Both the position numbers and the translations under genes were made by a program. 45,995 nt of DNA from Bacteroidota bacterium (GTDB taxonomy: Bacteria; Bacteroidota; Ignavibacteria; Tepidaquicellales; Tepidaquicellaceae): contig JAFDZQ010000030.1 in NCBI GenBank assembly GCA_018266895.1, forward strand, positions 1-45,995. The letters run 5' to 3'. Positions within the stretch are counted from its first letter, which is position 1. Every line of letters starts with the position of its first letter. A model generated the notes under the pieces. It searched no databases, had not been told where the DNA came from, and saw only the letters and a program-made list of their open reading frames with translations. Shown piece after piece: positions 1-9,700 of this stretch.

Positions 1-696
1 AAATGGGGACTTCCGAATAATTTAGTTATGATGCTGCCACATGCACAGGAAGGGCAGGGACCGGAGCATTCCAGCGCAAGACTTGAAAGATTCCTGACTC
101 TCTGTGCTGATGATAATATGATAGTATGTAATCCTACAAATTCAGAACAGTATTTTCACCTTCTCAGAAGACAGGCAAAACAAAAAAATAAAAAGCCCTT
201 AGTCATACTCACTCCTAAAAGTCTTCTCAGAATGCCGGAAGCTAAATCCGTAAAAGAAGAATTTACAGCAGGAAAATTTAATGAGATAATTGATGATAAC
301 ATAGATGATAAATCCAAAATAAAACTGGTTATAGTCACAAGCGGGAAAGTTTATTATGATCTTGTAAAATATAAAAATGATAATAATAGATTGGATGCTG
401 CCATTATCAGACTTGAACAGTATTATCCTTACAAGAACGATATGATGAAAGAAATACTGTCTTCCTATAAAAATGCATCCGGTGTTGTATGGGTGCAGGA
501 AGAGCCGTTAAATATGGGAGCATGGAATTTTATAGCTCTAAGACTTAAAAAAGATCTTTCGGAATGGCAGAAACTGTTTTTTGTCTGCAGGGAAGAAAGC
601 GCAAGTCCCGCTGCAGGATCGATGAGCAAACACATTGAAACTCAGAATGATCTGTTAAGAAGATCGTTTTCAAATGAGAACAATGATCTGCTTTGA
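1..696 (+). CDS. sucA: 2-oxoglutarate dehydrogenase E1 component, C-terminal part (partial)
   Basis: The reading frame is open from the first base, so this is the 3' end of a gene starting outside the window. The visible 231 residues match the C-terminal part of thiamine-diphosphate-dependent E1 of the 2-oxoglutarate dehydrogenase complex, which decarboxylates 2-oxoglutarate and passes the succinyl group to the E2 lipoyl domain in the TCA cycle. Diagnostic motifs are LPHAQEGQGPEHSSARLERF, the segment LVILTPKSLLR, SGKVYYDL, RLEQYYPY, WVQEEPLNMGAW and the terminal SASPAAGSMSKH. The strong match to the SucA/OdhA family leaves little doubt. It converges on mnmH across 78 bp with no strong terminator. 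The E2 and E3 genes are not in the window. Confidence 0.95.
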   Translation, partial: KWGLPNNLVMMLPHAQEGQGPEHSSARLERFLTLCADDNMIVCNPTNSEQYFHLLRRQAKQKNKKPLVILTPKSLLRMPEAKSVKEEFTAGKFNEIIDDNIDDKSKIKLVIVTSGKVYYDLVKYKNDNNRLDAAIIRLEQYYPYKNDMMKEILSSYKNASGVVWVQEEPLNMGAWNFIALRLKKDLSEWQKLFFVCREESASPAAGSMSKHIETQNDLLRRSFSNENNDLL

Positions 697-759
697 AGTT
701 CTCAAACTGAAAGATATGAATATTGAAGTTTACTGTCTGATGCGAAAAAATAAATTTAA

Positions 760-777
760 TGAATAAAATTTTATTCA
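760..777. repeat. 18-bp perfect palindrome between convergent sucA and mnmH
   Basis: TGAATAAAATTTTATTCA reads the same on both strands and includes the mnmH stop codon. It lies in the short convergent gap after sucA. It has no spacer and no G+C-rich stem, so it could be at most a weak bidirectional transcript end; a chance A/T palindrome is also possible. Confidence 0.3.
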
Positions 778-1953
778 GATAAAATCTTTATAAAAATTTA
801 TCAGATTTTCCTTTGCTGAATTAATATTGTCTGTTGAAATTTCAGCAACCGGGGTTTTTGGTTTTTTAAGGTATTTTTTGTCGTAATATTCATTTATCAT
901 AATTTCACAGAATTCCGAAACTCTTCCGTTTTTGAGAAGAGATATAAGTTCATCAAATATTTTATTGCTCAGATTTTGTCTGAAAAATATTTCCTTTTCA
1001 GTCATGACCCTTATCATGGGACTGATACCTTCAAGATCATTGCCGAAATAATCCCTCACAATTCTTTTAATCCTGTTCTCAATGGCGCAGTGAATTCTGA
1101 TTGTATCTGAGCTCTGCAGTTCATTAAAAATAATCTCCGGCATGCTGAAAGGTCCGATCTTTCTGCTTTCGCTTTCAATGATATATGTTGCTTCTCCTTC
1201 AGTTTCTTCCCTATTGAAATATATCTGTGAATAGATATCATTCTCGAAAGCTGATTGATTTGAAACAGGAGAGTAGTTTCTGATTTCAAAAGGTATATGA
1301 CCAAGCAGACTGGAAAAGTGTCTTGCGGATAACTCAAGATCTATAACGGGTAAAATCCCTGTAAGACTGCGCAGAAGTTCGGTTTTGCCGCAGCCTGTCA
1401 GACCTGAAAGTTCCAGTAAACGGTCTTTAAATCTTTCGGCTGAAAAATATTTATTGACCAGATTTCTGTATGACTTAAATCCGCCTTTCAAAATCACAGG
1501 TTTAAAACCGAGATCAGCGCACATTTTGGAAAGATATTTGCTTCTTCCGCCTCCACGCCAGCAGTAAATAAATAATTTCTTTCCTGAAGCATTATTCGAT
1601 TCCAGAAATGTTTTTAAATTTTCAGTCTTTGGTTCCGCATACTGTATTGCAAGCCAAAGAGCCGATATCTGTGAATAATTTTTATAGATCAGTCCTACAT
1701 TATGTCTTTCACTGTCGGAGAGAACGGGAAAGTTAAGAGCGTAAGGAATTGCGGATTCTGCGAATTCCTTTTCTGATCTGGCATCTAAAAGAAGTATTGC
1801 GGATGAATTCTGCTTTTCCAAATTAAGAATTTCTTCCGTGCTGCACGATGTGAAATTATAACCTGAGACAATTTCATTCAGAGACCTGACATCACTGATA
1901 TCCGCTGATCTTACAAACTCAAAAAGTTCTTTCGGACTGCTATCGCGTATCAT
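775..1953 (-). CDS. mnmH: tRNA 2-selenouridine synthase (MnmH/SelU/YbbB)
   Basis: This 392-residue protein has the MnmH two-domain layout. A rhodanese domain at about residues 50-170 carries the catalytic Cys131 in YCWRGGGRS. A P-loop domain follows, with GLTGCGKT at residues 184-191. The family replaces sulfur by selenium in 2-thiouridine at the wobble position of some tRNAs, through a geranylated intermediate, with selenophosphate as Se donor. The selenophosphate maker selD lies just upstream in the same operon, 32 bp away, which supports the call. About 45 residues precede the recognisable rhodanese core, so the N-terminus is longer than in the E. coli protein. The ATG at 1953 is the first start in frame that keeps this region. 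It is the last gene of a five-gene minus-strand operon. Confidence 0.93.
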   Translation of the reverse strand: MIRDSSPKELFEFVRSADISDVRSLNEIVSGYNFTSCSTEEILNLEKQNSSAILLLDARSEKEFAESAIPYALNFPVLSDSERHNVGLIYKNYSQISALWLAIQYAEPKTENLKTFLESNNASGKKLFIYCWRGGGRSKYLSKMCADLGFKPVILKGGFKSYRNLVNKYFSAERFKDRLLELSGLTGCGKTELLRSLTGILPVIDLELSARHFSSLLGHIPFEIRNYSPVSNQSAFENDIYSQIYFNREETEGEATYIIESESRKIGPFSMPEIIFNELQSSDTIRIHCAIENRIKRIVRDYFGNDLEGISPMIRVMTEKEIFFRQNLSNKIFDELISLLKNGRVSEFCEIMINEYYDKKYLKKPKTPVAEISTDNINSAKENLINFYKDFI

Positions 1954-1985
1954 TATCCTTAATAAAATTACTGCAGGGCATAAAA

Positions 1986-3056
1986 TCAGTCATAATTGAA
2001 AAGAATTGTACCGGATTTGAAACTATCAGTCGTTTCCATTACTTCACCAACAATATTAGCAAATATATCTCCTCCTTTATGAAGTTCAAGTAAAAGATAA
2101 TTGGCATGGTCCTCAGGAACAGAAATAAGAAGTCCCCCCGAAGTCTGCGGATCATAAAGCAGATGTTCCAATGCTGAATTTATTTTACCGGATGACTTCA
2201 CGAAATCTTTCGTATATTCACGGTTGGATTTATCTCCTCTTGTCAGCAGGTTATTTTCAATCGCCTGATGAGCACCGTCGATTATGTTTATGCTGTTTAC
2301 ATCGAACTTAAGCACGGCTTTGCTTGCAACAGCCATCTGCATTGAATGTCCCGCAAGTCCGAATCCCGTAACATCAGTGCAGGCATTCGCTTTTGCTCTG
2401 ACCATGCATTCTGACGAATTTCTGTTAAGTCTGGTCATAGATGAAATAAGCTGATGATATACAGCTGGTTCGTTATCCTCGAGATTTGTAAACTTGACAG
2501 CATTGTTCAGCAGACCCGTTCCAAGCGCTTTAGTCAGTATAAGTTTATCACCCGGTTTTGCCGAATTGTTTCCTTTAATATTTTCAGGCCTTATAGTTCC
2601 GGTGACTGCAAGACCGTAAACTATATTTGCTATATCAATGGAATGTCCACCTATTATAACAGCACCGGCTTCATTCATTTTATCTGAGCCGCCGCGGAGG
2701 ATTTCCTTAAGTATTCCTAAATCCGCAGTCTGGGGAAATGCTACAATGTTAAGTCCGCTTACCGGAGTACCGCCCATTGCATAAACATCGCTCAGAGCGT
2801 TTGCTGCCGCTATCTGGCCAAATACATAGGGATCATCAACGACCGGCGTAAAGAAATCGGTTGTATGAATCAGCGCTAAATCATCACTGATCCTGTATAC
2901 TCCTGCATCATCCCTGCCATCAAATCCGACAAGGACATTATCATTTGTCTCCCAGTTAATATCCTTTAATGCTTCAGCGAGAATATGAGGAAAAATCTTC
3001 GCAGCGCACCCTGCGGATGTAACCATCTGTGTAAGTCGTGTTTTCTGTCCGTTCAT
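1986..3056 (-). CDS. selD: selenide, water dikinase (selenophosphate synthetase)
   Basis: The 356-residue product makes selenophosphate from selenide and ATP; selenophosphate is the Se donor for selenocysteine and 2-selenouridine. The N-terminal active-site segment RLTQMVTSAGCAAK places Cys17 and Lys20 exactly as in E. coli SelD. The second Cys of the E. coli GCGCK motif is Ala here. The residue-17 codon is TGC, so this is not a selenocysteine-containing SelD. Other family blocks are HTTDFFTPVVDDPYVFGQIA, ANALSDVYAMGG, GGHSID, DVTGFGLAGH and DPQTSGGLL. It starts 6 bp after the lipoprotein gene and precedes mnmH by 32 bp. No selA, selB, selenocysteine tRNA or selenoprotein gene is visible here, so its clear local role is tRNA selenation. 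Confidence 0.96.
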   Translation of the reverse strand: MNGQKTRLTQMVTSAGCAAKIFPHILAEALKDINWETNDNVLVGFDGRDDAGVYRISDDLALIHTTDFFTPVVDDPYVFGQIAAANALSDVYAMGGTPVSGLNIVAFPQTADLGILKEILRGGSDKMNEAGAVIIGGHSIDIANIVYGLAVTGTIRPENIKGNNSAKPGDKLILTKALGTGLLNNAVKFTNLEDNEPAVYHQLISSMTRLNRNSSECMVRAKANACTDVTGFGLAGHSMQMAVASKAVLKFDVNSINIIDGAHQAIENNLLTRGDKSNREYTKDFVKSSGKINSALEHLLYDPQTSGGLLISVPEDHANYLLLELHKGGDIFANIVGEVMETTDSFKSGTILFNYD

Positions 3057-3062
3057 TTTAAA

Positions 3063-3950
3063 TTAAGGTTGTGAAAAAATATTTAAAAAAGCTTCTTCTT
3101 TTACATCGATATATCCCAGCAACTGACCTGAACTATTGCTTACTGCAATATCTTTAATCGTAAAATCCCTTTTTACCATTCCTTCCTTTGAAAAATAATC
3201 ATAAAATATCAGATGACTGTCAGGAACAAGAGAATTATTATTATACCATTGTTTTCGGATCTTAACACAATAATAAGTTTTATCATTTGAAACAACATAT
3301 TCATAACCTGTATATTTTTTTGTGAGTCTTGTTGTAAGCACTCTGTAAAAATCCCACTCCATACCGGTTACAACCGGATACTTCACCGCAGTTACAGGCG
3401 GATTGTCAAAATACAAAACAGTATCGTTGACCTGATTATCTTTGCTGTAATAAAAATCGTAATTGTAATAATTTATTAAGTCTCTTACGGATCCGAATTC
3501 TCTGCCGTTCAGAGACAGAGTGTAATTATTTTCATTTCTGAACGGACCGAAGTTGGTTCCGTCAGAAAAGTATGCATACCTCATAAGTCCCGAATCTGTC
3601 TGCTTATACAGCTCCAGTGTAGTGTGAGCATGGCCTTGATCGCTGTGACTGTTTCTGAACAGACGGAGCGTATCATTATTTATTATTGTGTCTTTTAAAA
3701 ATGTTGCGCCTCCGAATCCTGTGACCGTGTCTGTAGGGTAAATTGAACTAAGTGAATCGGGTCTTAGGTTTGTAACAAAATTCCTTGTTCCGTAATACCA
3801 GAATGAATTAATACTGAAAGGATATTTAAAATTATCCTGAGTATTGCTTCCGGGACTAACAATGTCTTCATTGCAGGAGATAAAACAAACTGAAGTAAAC
3901 ATTAATAAGGAAAACATCTTCAGTGATTTCATAAAATAAAATTTGTTCAT
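3063..3950 (-). CDS. putative lipoprotein of unknown function
   Basis: I do not recognise the family. The 295-residue protein begins with a hydrophobic signal and a lipobox-like FISC, with the acylated residue likely Cys26, followed by NEDI; this suggests an outer-membrane or periplasmic lipoprotein. The mature part is rich in aromatic residues and beta-forming stretches and has no catalytic motif I can name. Its ATG overlaps the fahA stop by four bases (ATGA on the minus strand), so translation is probably coupled to fahA, and selD follows after 6 bp. It is thus locked into the operon, although nothing in its sequence links it to tyrosine breakdown or selenium. In-frame ATGs at residues 7 and 12 are alternative starts that also leave a signal. 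Confidence 0.75.
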   Translation of the reverse strand: MNKFYFMKSLKMFSLLMFTSVCFISCNEDIVSPGSNTQDNFKYPFSINSFWYYGTRNFVTNLRPDSLSSIYPTDTVTGFGGATFLKDTIINNDTLRLFRNSHSDQGHAHTTLELYKQTDSGLMRYAYFSDGTNFGPFRNENNYTLSLNGREFGSVRDLINYYNYDFYYSKDNQVNDTVLYFDNPPVTAVKYPVVTGMEWDFYRVLTTRLTKKYTGYEYVVSNDKTYYCVKIRKQWYNNNSLVPDSHLIFYDYFSKEGMVKRDFTIKDIAVSNSSGQLLGYIDVKEEAFLNIFSQP

Positions 3951-5221
3951 ACAGCCGGTAAGATTTTTCCTTTTACTTCACCAAATCCGACTCTGTAATT
4001 ATTACCGTCACACCATCCTGAGATTATCAGCTCATCGCCGTCAGCAAGAAATTTTCGTTCTTCATTGCCGGGAAGTTTGACCGGTTCAGCACCTCTCCAT
4101 GTAAGCTCAAGCATACTTCCGTATGAAGATTTATCGGGTCCGCTTATAGTTCCTGAAGCAAGCAAATCTCCGGTTCTCATATTGCATCCCGTAACCGTAT
4201 GATGCGCAAGCTGCTGACAGATATCCCAGTACATATATTTGTAATTTGATCTTGAGATTACAAACGGTTCATTCAATTTATCGGTTTTCAGACTTACTTC
4301 AAGGTTGATATCATAAAACCAGCTTCCTCTGCTTTTAAGATAGGGCAGCGGTTCAGGTTCCTGAATAATTTTTTTTGTCTTAAATGGTTCGAGCGCTTCC
4401 AGAGTCACAATCCACGGTGATATTGAAGTAGCAAAATTTTTTGCAAGAAACGGACCGAGAGGAACATATTCCCACTTCTGAATATCCCTCGCGCTCCAGT
4501 CATTGACAAGAACCATTCCGAAAATATGTTCATCCGCTTTTTCAACAGGCACCGGTTCACCCAGTTTATTTCCCGTACCGATGAAGTATCCCATTTCGAG
4601 TTCGAAGTCAAGAAGTTTAGTCGGACCGAATGTAGGCATATCAGCGTCATCGGCTTTTGTCTGACCTTTCGGCCGGATAATGTCCGTTCCGCTTAAAACC
4701 ACAGAACTTGCTCTTCCGTGATAAGCGACAGGCAGATGAAGCCAGTTAGACATTAAAGCATTGTCTTTTCCCCTGAACATGATTCCCACATTTGTAGCAT
4801 GTTCTTTTGATGAATAAAAGTCTGTATAATCTCCGACATTTACAGGCATGCACATTTCACATCTGCCGGAATCAATGAGGCATTGTTTTCTAAGAGAATC
4901 ATTATCCTTTAAAGCAGGATTATCAATGCTTAAAATATGCTGAAGTATCTTTCGAATCCTTTTTCTGACATCACTCCCAAGGGACATAAAAAGATTCAGG
5001 TATGAATTTGAGAATATTTTTTTTCTGTCTTTAAATACATCCGAAAAAAATCCTTCAGATTCGAGAACTGACAGATCAAGTATAAATTTACCGATAGCAG
5101 TTCCTGCTCTTGGATTGGGGTTATCACTTGTTTTGAAAATTCCGTACGGCAGATTTTGAAGAGGGAAGTGAGAATCTTTTTCTGTTTTGATAAAACAATT
5201 TAGATTTAATTGATCAGCCAT
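3947..5221 (-). CDS. fahA: fumarylacetoacetase
   Basis: The 424-residue enzyme hydrolyses 4-fumarylacetoacetate to fumarate and acetoacetate, the last step of tyrosine/homogentisate catabolism. Similarity to human FAH is plain along the length: DYTDFYSSKEHATNVG (metal-binding Asp131 and catalytic His141), LHLPVAYHGRASSVV, KLLDFELEMGYFIG (metal ligands Glu207 and Glu209), and NDWSARDIQKWEYVPLGPFL (Asp241). Length is normal for the family. It lies 25 bp downstream of an unidentified conserved gene and overlaps the next lipoprotein gene by 4 bp. No homogentisate dioxygenase or maleylacetoacetate isomerase is seen in the window, so the upstream steps must be encoded elsewhere or by unrelated proteins. 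Confidence 0.97.
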   Translation of the reverse strand: MADQLNLNCFIKTEKDSHFPLQNLPYGIFKTSDNPNPRAGTAIGKFILDLSVLESEGFFSDVFKDRKKIFSNSYLNLFMSLGSDVRKRIRKILQHILSIDNPALKDNDSLRKQCLIDSGRCEMCMPVNVGDYTDFYSSKEHATNVGIMFRGKDNALMSNWLHLPVAYHGRASSVVLSGTDIIRPKGQTKADDADMPTFGPTKLLDFELEMGYFIGTGNKLGEPVPVEKADEHIFGMVLVNDWSARDIQKWEYVPLGPFLAKNFATSISPWIVTLEALEPFKTKKIIQEPEPLPYLKSRGSWFYDINLEVSLKTDKLNEPFVISRSNYKYMYWDICQQLAHHTVTGCNMRTGDLLASGTISGPDKSSYGSMLELTWRGAEPVKLPGNEERKFLADGDELIISGWCDGNNYRVGFGEVKGKILPAV

Positions 5222-5246
5222 TAATAAAATTAAAAATATTTGAATG

Positions 5247-6215
5247 TTAAAGTAAATTTAGATTTTTCAGATCTTCAACCGGTTCATCAAAACTGCAGCT
5301 TCCGAAAGACAGCATCAGATCTTTTCTTGCAAGAACAATTTCCTGAATACTTGCTTTCCAGTCTTTCCAGGAAAAATATTCATCTGAAAAATTAAAGTTA
5401 TCGGGATTTTCATCAGACAGAATTTCTTTCAGACCTGAATCTGAGATATTATGCCTCATTGCTATGATGCCTGCTCCGAATACATTCACAAATCCATGCA
5501 TATATGTCCCGATATTTTTATCAAAATGTCTGAACGGATGATGCAGTCCTGCTGTGCATTTCATCGGAACGGATCTGTCAAGGCATTCCCTTATTGCAAA
5601 TGAGATTTGTCCGGGATCAGGAAATGAATTTGCTTCCTCTCCTCCGGTTCTGAGCTTAAATCCTGCATCATGGTGTTTTTTGTTCCTTATATTAATGCCA
5701 TCTATCAGGCACTTTATATTTTTCTGCCATTCACTGCCAATTTGTCCTTCAAGAAACATAAACACCGGGAAATCAAATTCCGACTTTATCTTATCAGATA
5801 ATGTGTCAGCAAAATCCGATACTTTTCCGGAATTGTGTTCGGTTATAAGTTCATCAGGAAGTTTAATCTCAAAAGAATCCGTTGCAAATCTTTTACCGTT
5901 ATTGTCAACGAATCCCTTCCAAATTTTTATATCTTCTGAAAGATTTTCATTGAAATCCTGAATATTGTATCCGCCTCTGCCGAGAACCGATAAATGAATT
6001 TTTTCTCCGGATTCAAATGACAGATTTTCAAGTTGCTTAAAAAGTTTTACCGGGCAGATGAACCTTGAAAGCATGAATGAATTTTCGCTTTCCCGGTACC
6101 TGAGATAATTTGCAAAAGCTTCTTCTAATTGTAAATTTGCAGGCGGAAATAAGCCTGCATAATCAATTATTCCCTTCAGGAATGAATTTAAACTTTCGGC
6201 CTTAAATCTGTTCAT
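5247..6215 (-). CDS. conserved protein of unknown function, first gene of the fahA operon
   Basis: I cannot name this 322-residue, apparently cytosolic protein (no signal peptide). It has blocks that look strongly conserved and enzyme-like: DYAGLFPPA near residues 18-26, FKLRTGG at 186-192, PMKCTAGLHHPFRHF at 217-231, MHGFVNVFGAG at 239-249 and SFGSCSFDEPVEDL at 303-316. The alternation of short beta-like and helical segments, with Lys187, Lys219, His225, His226 and His240 in or just after the predicted strands, suggests an alpha/beta-barrel enzyme; this is inference. It leads the operon and lies only 25 bp from fahA, which hints at a role in aromatic amino-acid breakdown, for example handling maleylacetoacetate. 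That link rests on gene position alone. The ATG at 6215 gives the first plausible start. Confidence 0.82.
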   Translation of the reverse strand: MNRFKAESLNSFLKGIIDYAGLFPPANLQLEEAFANYLRYRESENSFMLSRFICPVKLFKQLENLSFESGEKIHLSVLGRGGYNIQDFNENLSEDIKIWKGFVDNNGKRFATDSFEIKLPDELITEHNSGKVSDFADTLSDKIKSEFDFPVFMFLEGQIGSEWQKNIKCLIDGINIRNKKHHDAGFKLRTGGEEANSFPDPGQISFAIRECLDRSVPMKCTAGLHHPFRHFDKNIGTYMHGFVNVFGAGIIAMRHNISDSGLKEILSDENPDNFNFSDEYFSWKDWKASIQEIVLARKDLMLSFGSCSFDEPVEDLKNLNLL

Positions 6216-6593
6216 CTGGATTTTTTAATGGATATTCAATTTTGAATTTCATAATAAACAATATTAACTTTTAAATAAATTTATTTAATACTGCTTAAAT
6301 TTAAATCTAATTACACAACAAAATATTTAATGTTTCATGACTCCGTCGAGAATGGCTGGCAGTTTCTTTTTTCCCATAATAAAAAAATCTGATTATGTTA
6401 TTTAAATAAAAATTTATTTTTCATTCCGAAATTTATTTGGGCCGTAATGAATTTGAATCATAACTAAACCAAACATATCCGGTTAGTTAAATAAGGATGG
6501 ATCTTAATATGAAATGCATAATTAATAAAAAATTAATTGAAATTTGTATTTTAAAACTATATCTTGACCTATAAAATAAGTTATTTGAAAAAA

Positions 6594-6636
6594 CAGATTT
6601 TTTTTAAATTGATTTCGAAAAAATCTGATGTTTTTT
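6594..6636 (+). promoter_or_regulatory. terminator-like hairpin upstream of the beta-helix gene
   Basis: CAGATTTTTT at 6594-6603 pairs perfectly with AAAAAATCTG at 6618-6627 around a 14-nt loop, and T6 follows at 6631-6636. It sits about 70 bp before the 6704 start in a divergent region, where no upstream plus-strand gene needs a terminator. An attenuator or a protein-binding site is possible. The stem is A/T-rich and its stability is uncertain. Confidence 0.3.
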
Positions 6637-6647
6637 AAAATTTAAAT

Positions 6648-6671
6648 CTAAATTAACTTCTAAATTAACTT
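6648..6671. repeat. 12-bp tandem direct repeat, two copies
   Basis: CTAAATTAACTT occurs twice back to back (6648-6659 and 6660-6671), 32 bp before the start codon of the beta-helix gene. The unit is close to one helical turn, as expected for side-by-side regulator sites, but A/T-rich chance repetition cannot be excluded. Confidence 0.4.
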
Positions 6672-6703
6672 TAAGATAAATAATTAACCTCAATTTTAAG
6701 CAG

Positions 6704-9700
6704 ATGAAAAAATTCTACAATTTCTTATTAATTCTTATTGCAAATTTTATACTGATAAGTTCAGCCCAGTCGGCTACATTTTATGTTAATGCAGTGACCG
6801 GCAGCAACGGAAACAGTCCTTCCCAGGCAAAGAACATTGAGACACCATGGCAATCTGTTCAGTATGCTATTGATAATGCTTCAGTAGTTGACGGCGATAA
6901 CATTGTTGTTGCGGCAGGAACTTATTCCGGGTTTAATCTGACAAAAAGAATTAATATAATCGGAGCATGGAAAGGTTCTAATCCTGCATTAAACACTGTT
7001 TTCAATACAACAGTCACACTGAACGCAACCGGAGGAAGCAGTACACAAAGAATGGTACTGAAAAATCTCAGAGTAGCAGTTACAACAGGTGACGCCATCG
7101 ATATGAGGCAGAGTTATGTTACTCTTGAAAATGTTTCTGCATCTGCCACTACATCTGCAGGTGTAAACGGATTAAGAGTTAATAAAGAAAATCTTTCAGA
7201 TCTTTTAATTGAAGCCTGTAATTTTAACAACAGTAACTATTCAGGAATTTATTTTCCGACTTTTGCAGGTCTTGACGGTTTTGTAATGAAAAACACGACC
7301 GTAAATGATAACGGATATTTCGGAATAGCAGCATTTCAGAGAAGGGTTGACCCGACTATGATTGAAAATGTCTTGATATCTCATTGCGCTTTCGTAAACA
7401 ACAACCCGACAAATCAGATTCAGGGTCATACGATCTATTTTGAAAAATTAAGAAACTCGGTTTTCGAAAATATATCTGTTGTAATGCCTACGGGTAATAT
7501 CAGAATCGGCATTGATATCAATCTTCTTGCAAGACTTGATTATTCAAACATAGAAATTTTAAATTCCAGAGTCTTCAGAGCAACACCCGGAAGCGGAATC
7601 TGGGTGCAGGCGAGAAATGATCTTTTTGATCCGCCGGCTGCTCTTGAAAATGTTACTTTAAGAGGTCTTACTTTTGATAACTGTGATACTCTTATTGCAT
7701 TCAACAGACAGATAAGCACTATGAAAGTTGATAAGTGCGATCTGAGCAATTATCTTGTATATGGTCTTGTAAATTATACTGATCAGGGCGGAACAATTGA
7801 TGCAAGCAATAACAAATGGAAAAACGGAACAACACCCGACACTACAGTTATTTCCGGCGGCCTTCTTACTACAGGTAATAATATTATTTCCTTTATGCCT
7901 TCAACTAATGGCATATTTGTAGGAATGGGTATAGTCGGACCGGGTATTCCGCCTAATACTTATGTGACGAATAAATCTCCGAATACAATAACAATGAGTA
8001 ATCCTGCATTAGTAGACGGATTCATTCCTCAGATAGGATTTGCATTTAATTTTAATACTTCTACAAATCTCGTAAGAACGTCCCTGAATTTTATTATATA
8101 TAATAACACACTGCCGAATTCAATTATCAATCAGGCAAATGTCAGTTTTCCGAATCTTGCGTCTGCTATATCAGGCACTTCGGCCGGAGGCACAATTTAT
8201 AATGTTCCGGACAGTACGATTGCAGGAACTACTACCATTAATAAAAATCTTACTCTTATAAGTCCCGGTGCCGGTTTCCTTTATAAAGAGCATCAGACTA
8301 CATTTGATAATCTTGAAGTTACAGGAGCAGGGGCTCAGTTTAATATGGGCAGTGATTTTGCCGTTGCAAATAATCTTCTTGCAAATGGTCTTACCAAAAT
8401 CGGACAGAATAATACGCTCAGTATTAACGGGGCAATTTCTTCCGTTCTTGACGGAGTCCCAGTGGCACTCGAAGGAGGAAACAGCTCAGATATGTTTATT
8501 GGCGGAACTTCCGCAGCTCTTGTCATTCCTCATATTGAGAATGGATTAAGGACATTGCAGATCAACAGACCAAACGGAGCTTCGCTTGGGGATAATTTGA
8601 ATCTTTCAAGATTATTATTCCTTCAGAATGGAATAATTACTCTTAACAATTTTAACTTATCTCTGGGTAACGATGCATCAATATTTAATCCGTCACCGGC
8701 TACAAGTTTTATTGAAACTAATTCAACAGGAAGTCTGAGGAAGTTTTATTCCTCTACATCTATTACAGCATTCAATTATACTATAGGAAGAGTAACTTAT
8801 TCTCCCGTTCAGGTATATTTCTCTCAATGGACTTTAGCTCCCGGAGCTTATCTTGACGCTAATACAAAAAATCTTGTCCATCCTTTCAATAACTGTACAA
8901 CTGATTATCTGAAAAGATACTGGACTTTTAATCTGTCCGGAATCACTTCTTATTCAGCAAATAATACATTTACTTATGATAACGGTGATGTTGTCGGAAC
9001 GGAAGCGAATATTTACGGAGCAGAATGGAACGGTATTTCATGGACAACTTTCTCTCCCGTTAATACAGCGGGAAATTTCTTTAAGGTAAATAACATAACC
9101 GCATTCAAGGAATACAGCGGAGGCGGTCAGTTCTGTATAGGCGATTTCGGAACAACCATTAATGTCAAAGTTTATCTTGAAGGTCCTTATATCGGCGGAG
9201 GATTGATGAGAACTGATTTAAATTCAGACGGTCTTATTCCATTAGCACAGCCGTTCAATGACCCTCAGTATAATTATAACGGAACTGAATCAGTAGGAAG
9301 CATTCCTGCAGGAGTTGTTGACTGGGTATATCTTGAAATCAGAAGCACTGACAATGGCGTAGCAATTCCGGGAGGAAGAAGAGCTGCCTTTGTAAAAGAT
9401 AACGGTTCTGTCGTAGATCTTGACGGAATAAATCCTGTGAAGATAACAGGTATTCTCCCAGGAAATTATTATGTTGTAGTCGGACACAGAAACCATTTAC
9501 CTATAATGTCCGCAAATGCTATACCTTTGAATACGTCAAGTATATTGTTTGATTTCTCAGCAAATGCTTCTAATGTTTACGGAGGAGAGGAAGCAGATCT
9601 TGGAAGCGGTGTTTTAGGAATGTACAGCGGTGATGCAAACAAGAGCTTTTTGATCTCAGCAGCTGATTATACAATAGTAACTAATAATCTTCTTTCGACA

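Larger units (their letters stand above)
6216..6703. other. divergent intergenic region (promoters for the fahA operon and the 6704 gene)
   Basis: This A/T-rich stretch separates two divergently transcribed units and must hold promoters for both. I see no convincing ORF or RNA gene. It contains a terminator-like hairpin and a 12-bp tandem repeat on the 6704 side, listed separately. I could not place promoter boxes with confidence. Confidence 0.6.

Noticed and set aside
3003-3010. Possible selenocysteine codon in the SelD active site
   Set aside because: The residue-17 codon reads TGC on the minus strand, an ordinary Cys; the frame has no internal TGA.
6216-6703. tRNA or small RNA gene in the longer intergenic regions
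   Set aside because: I looked for cloverleaf-type stems and TTC-loop wording in this and the other long gaps and found none.
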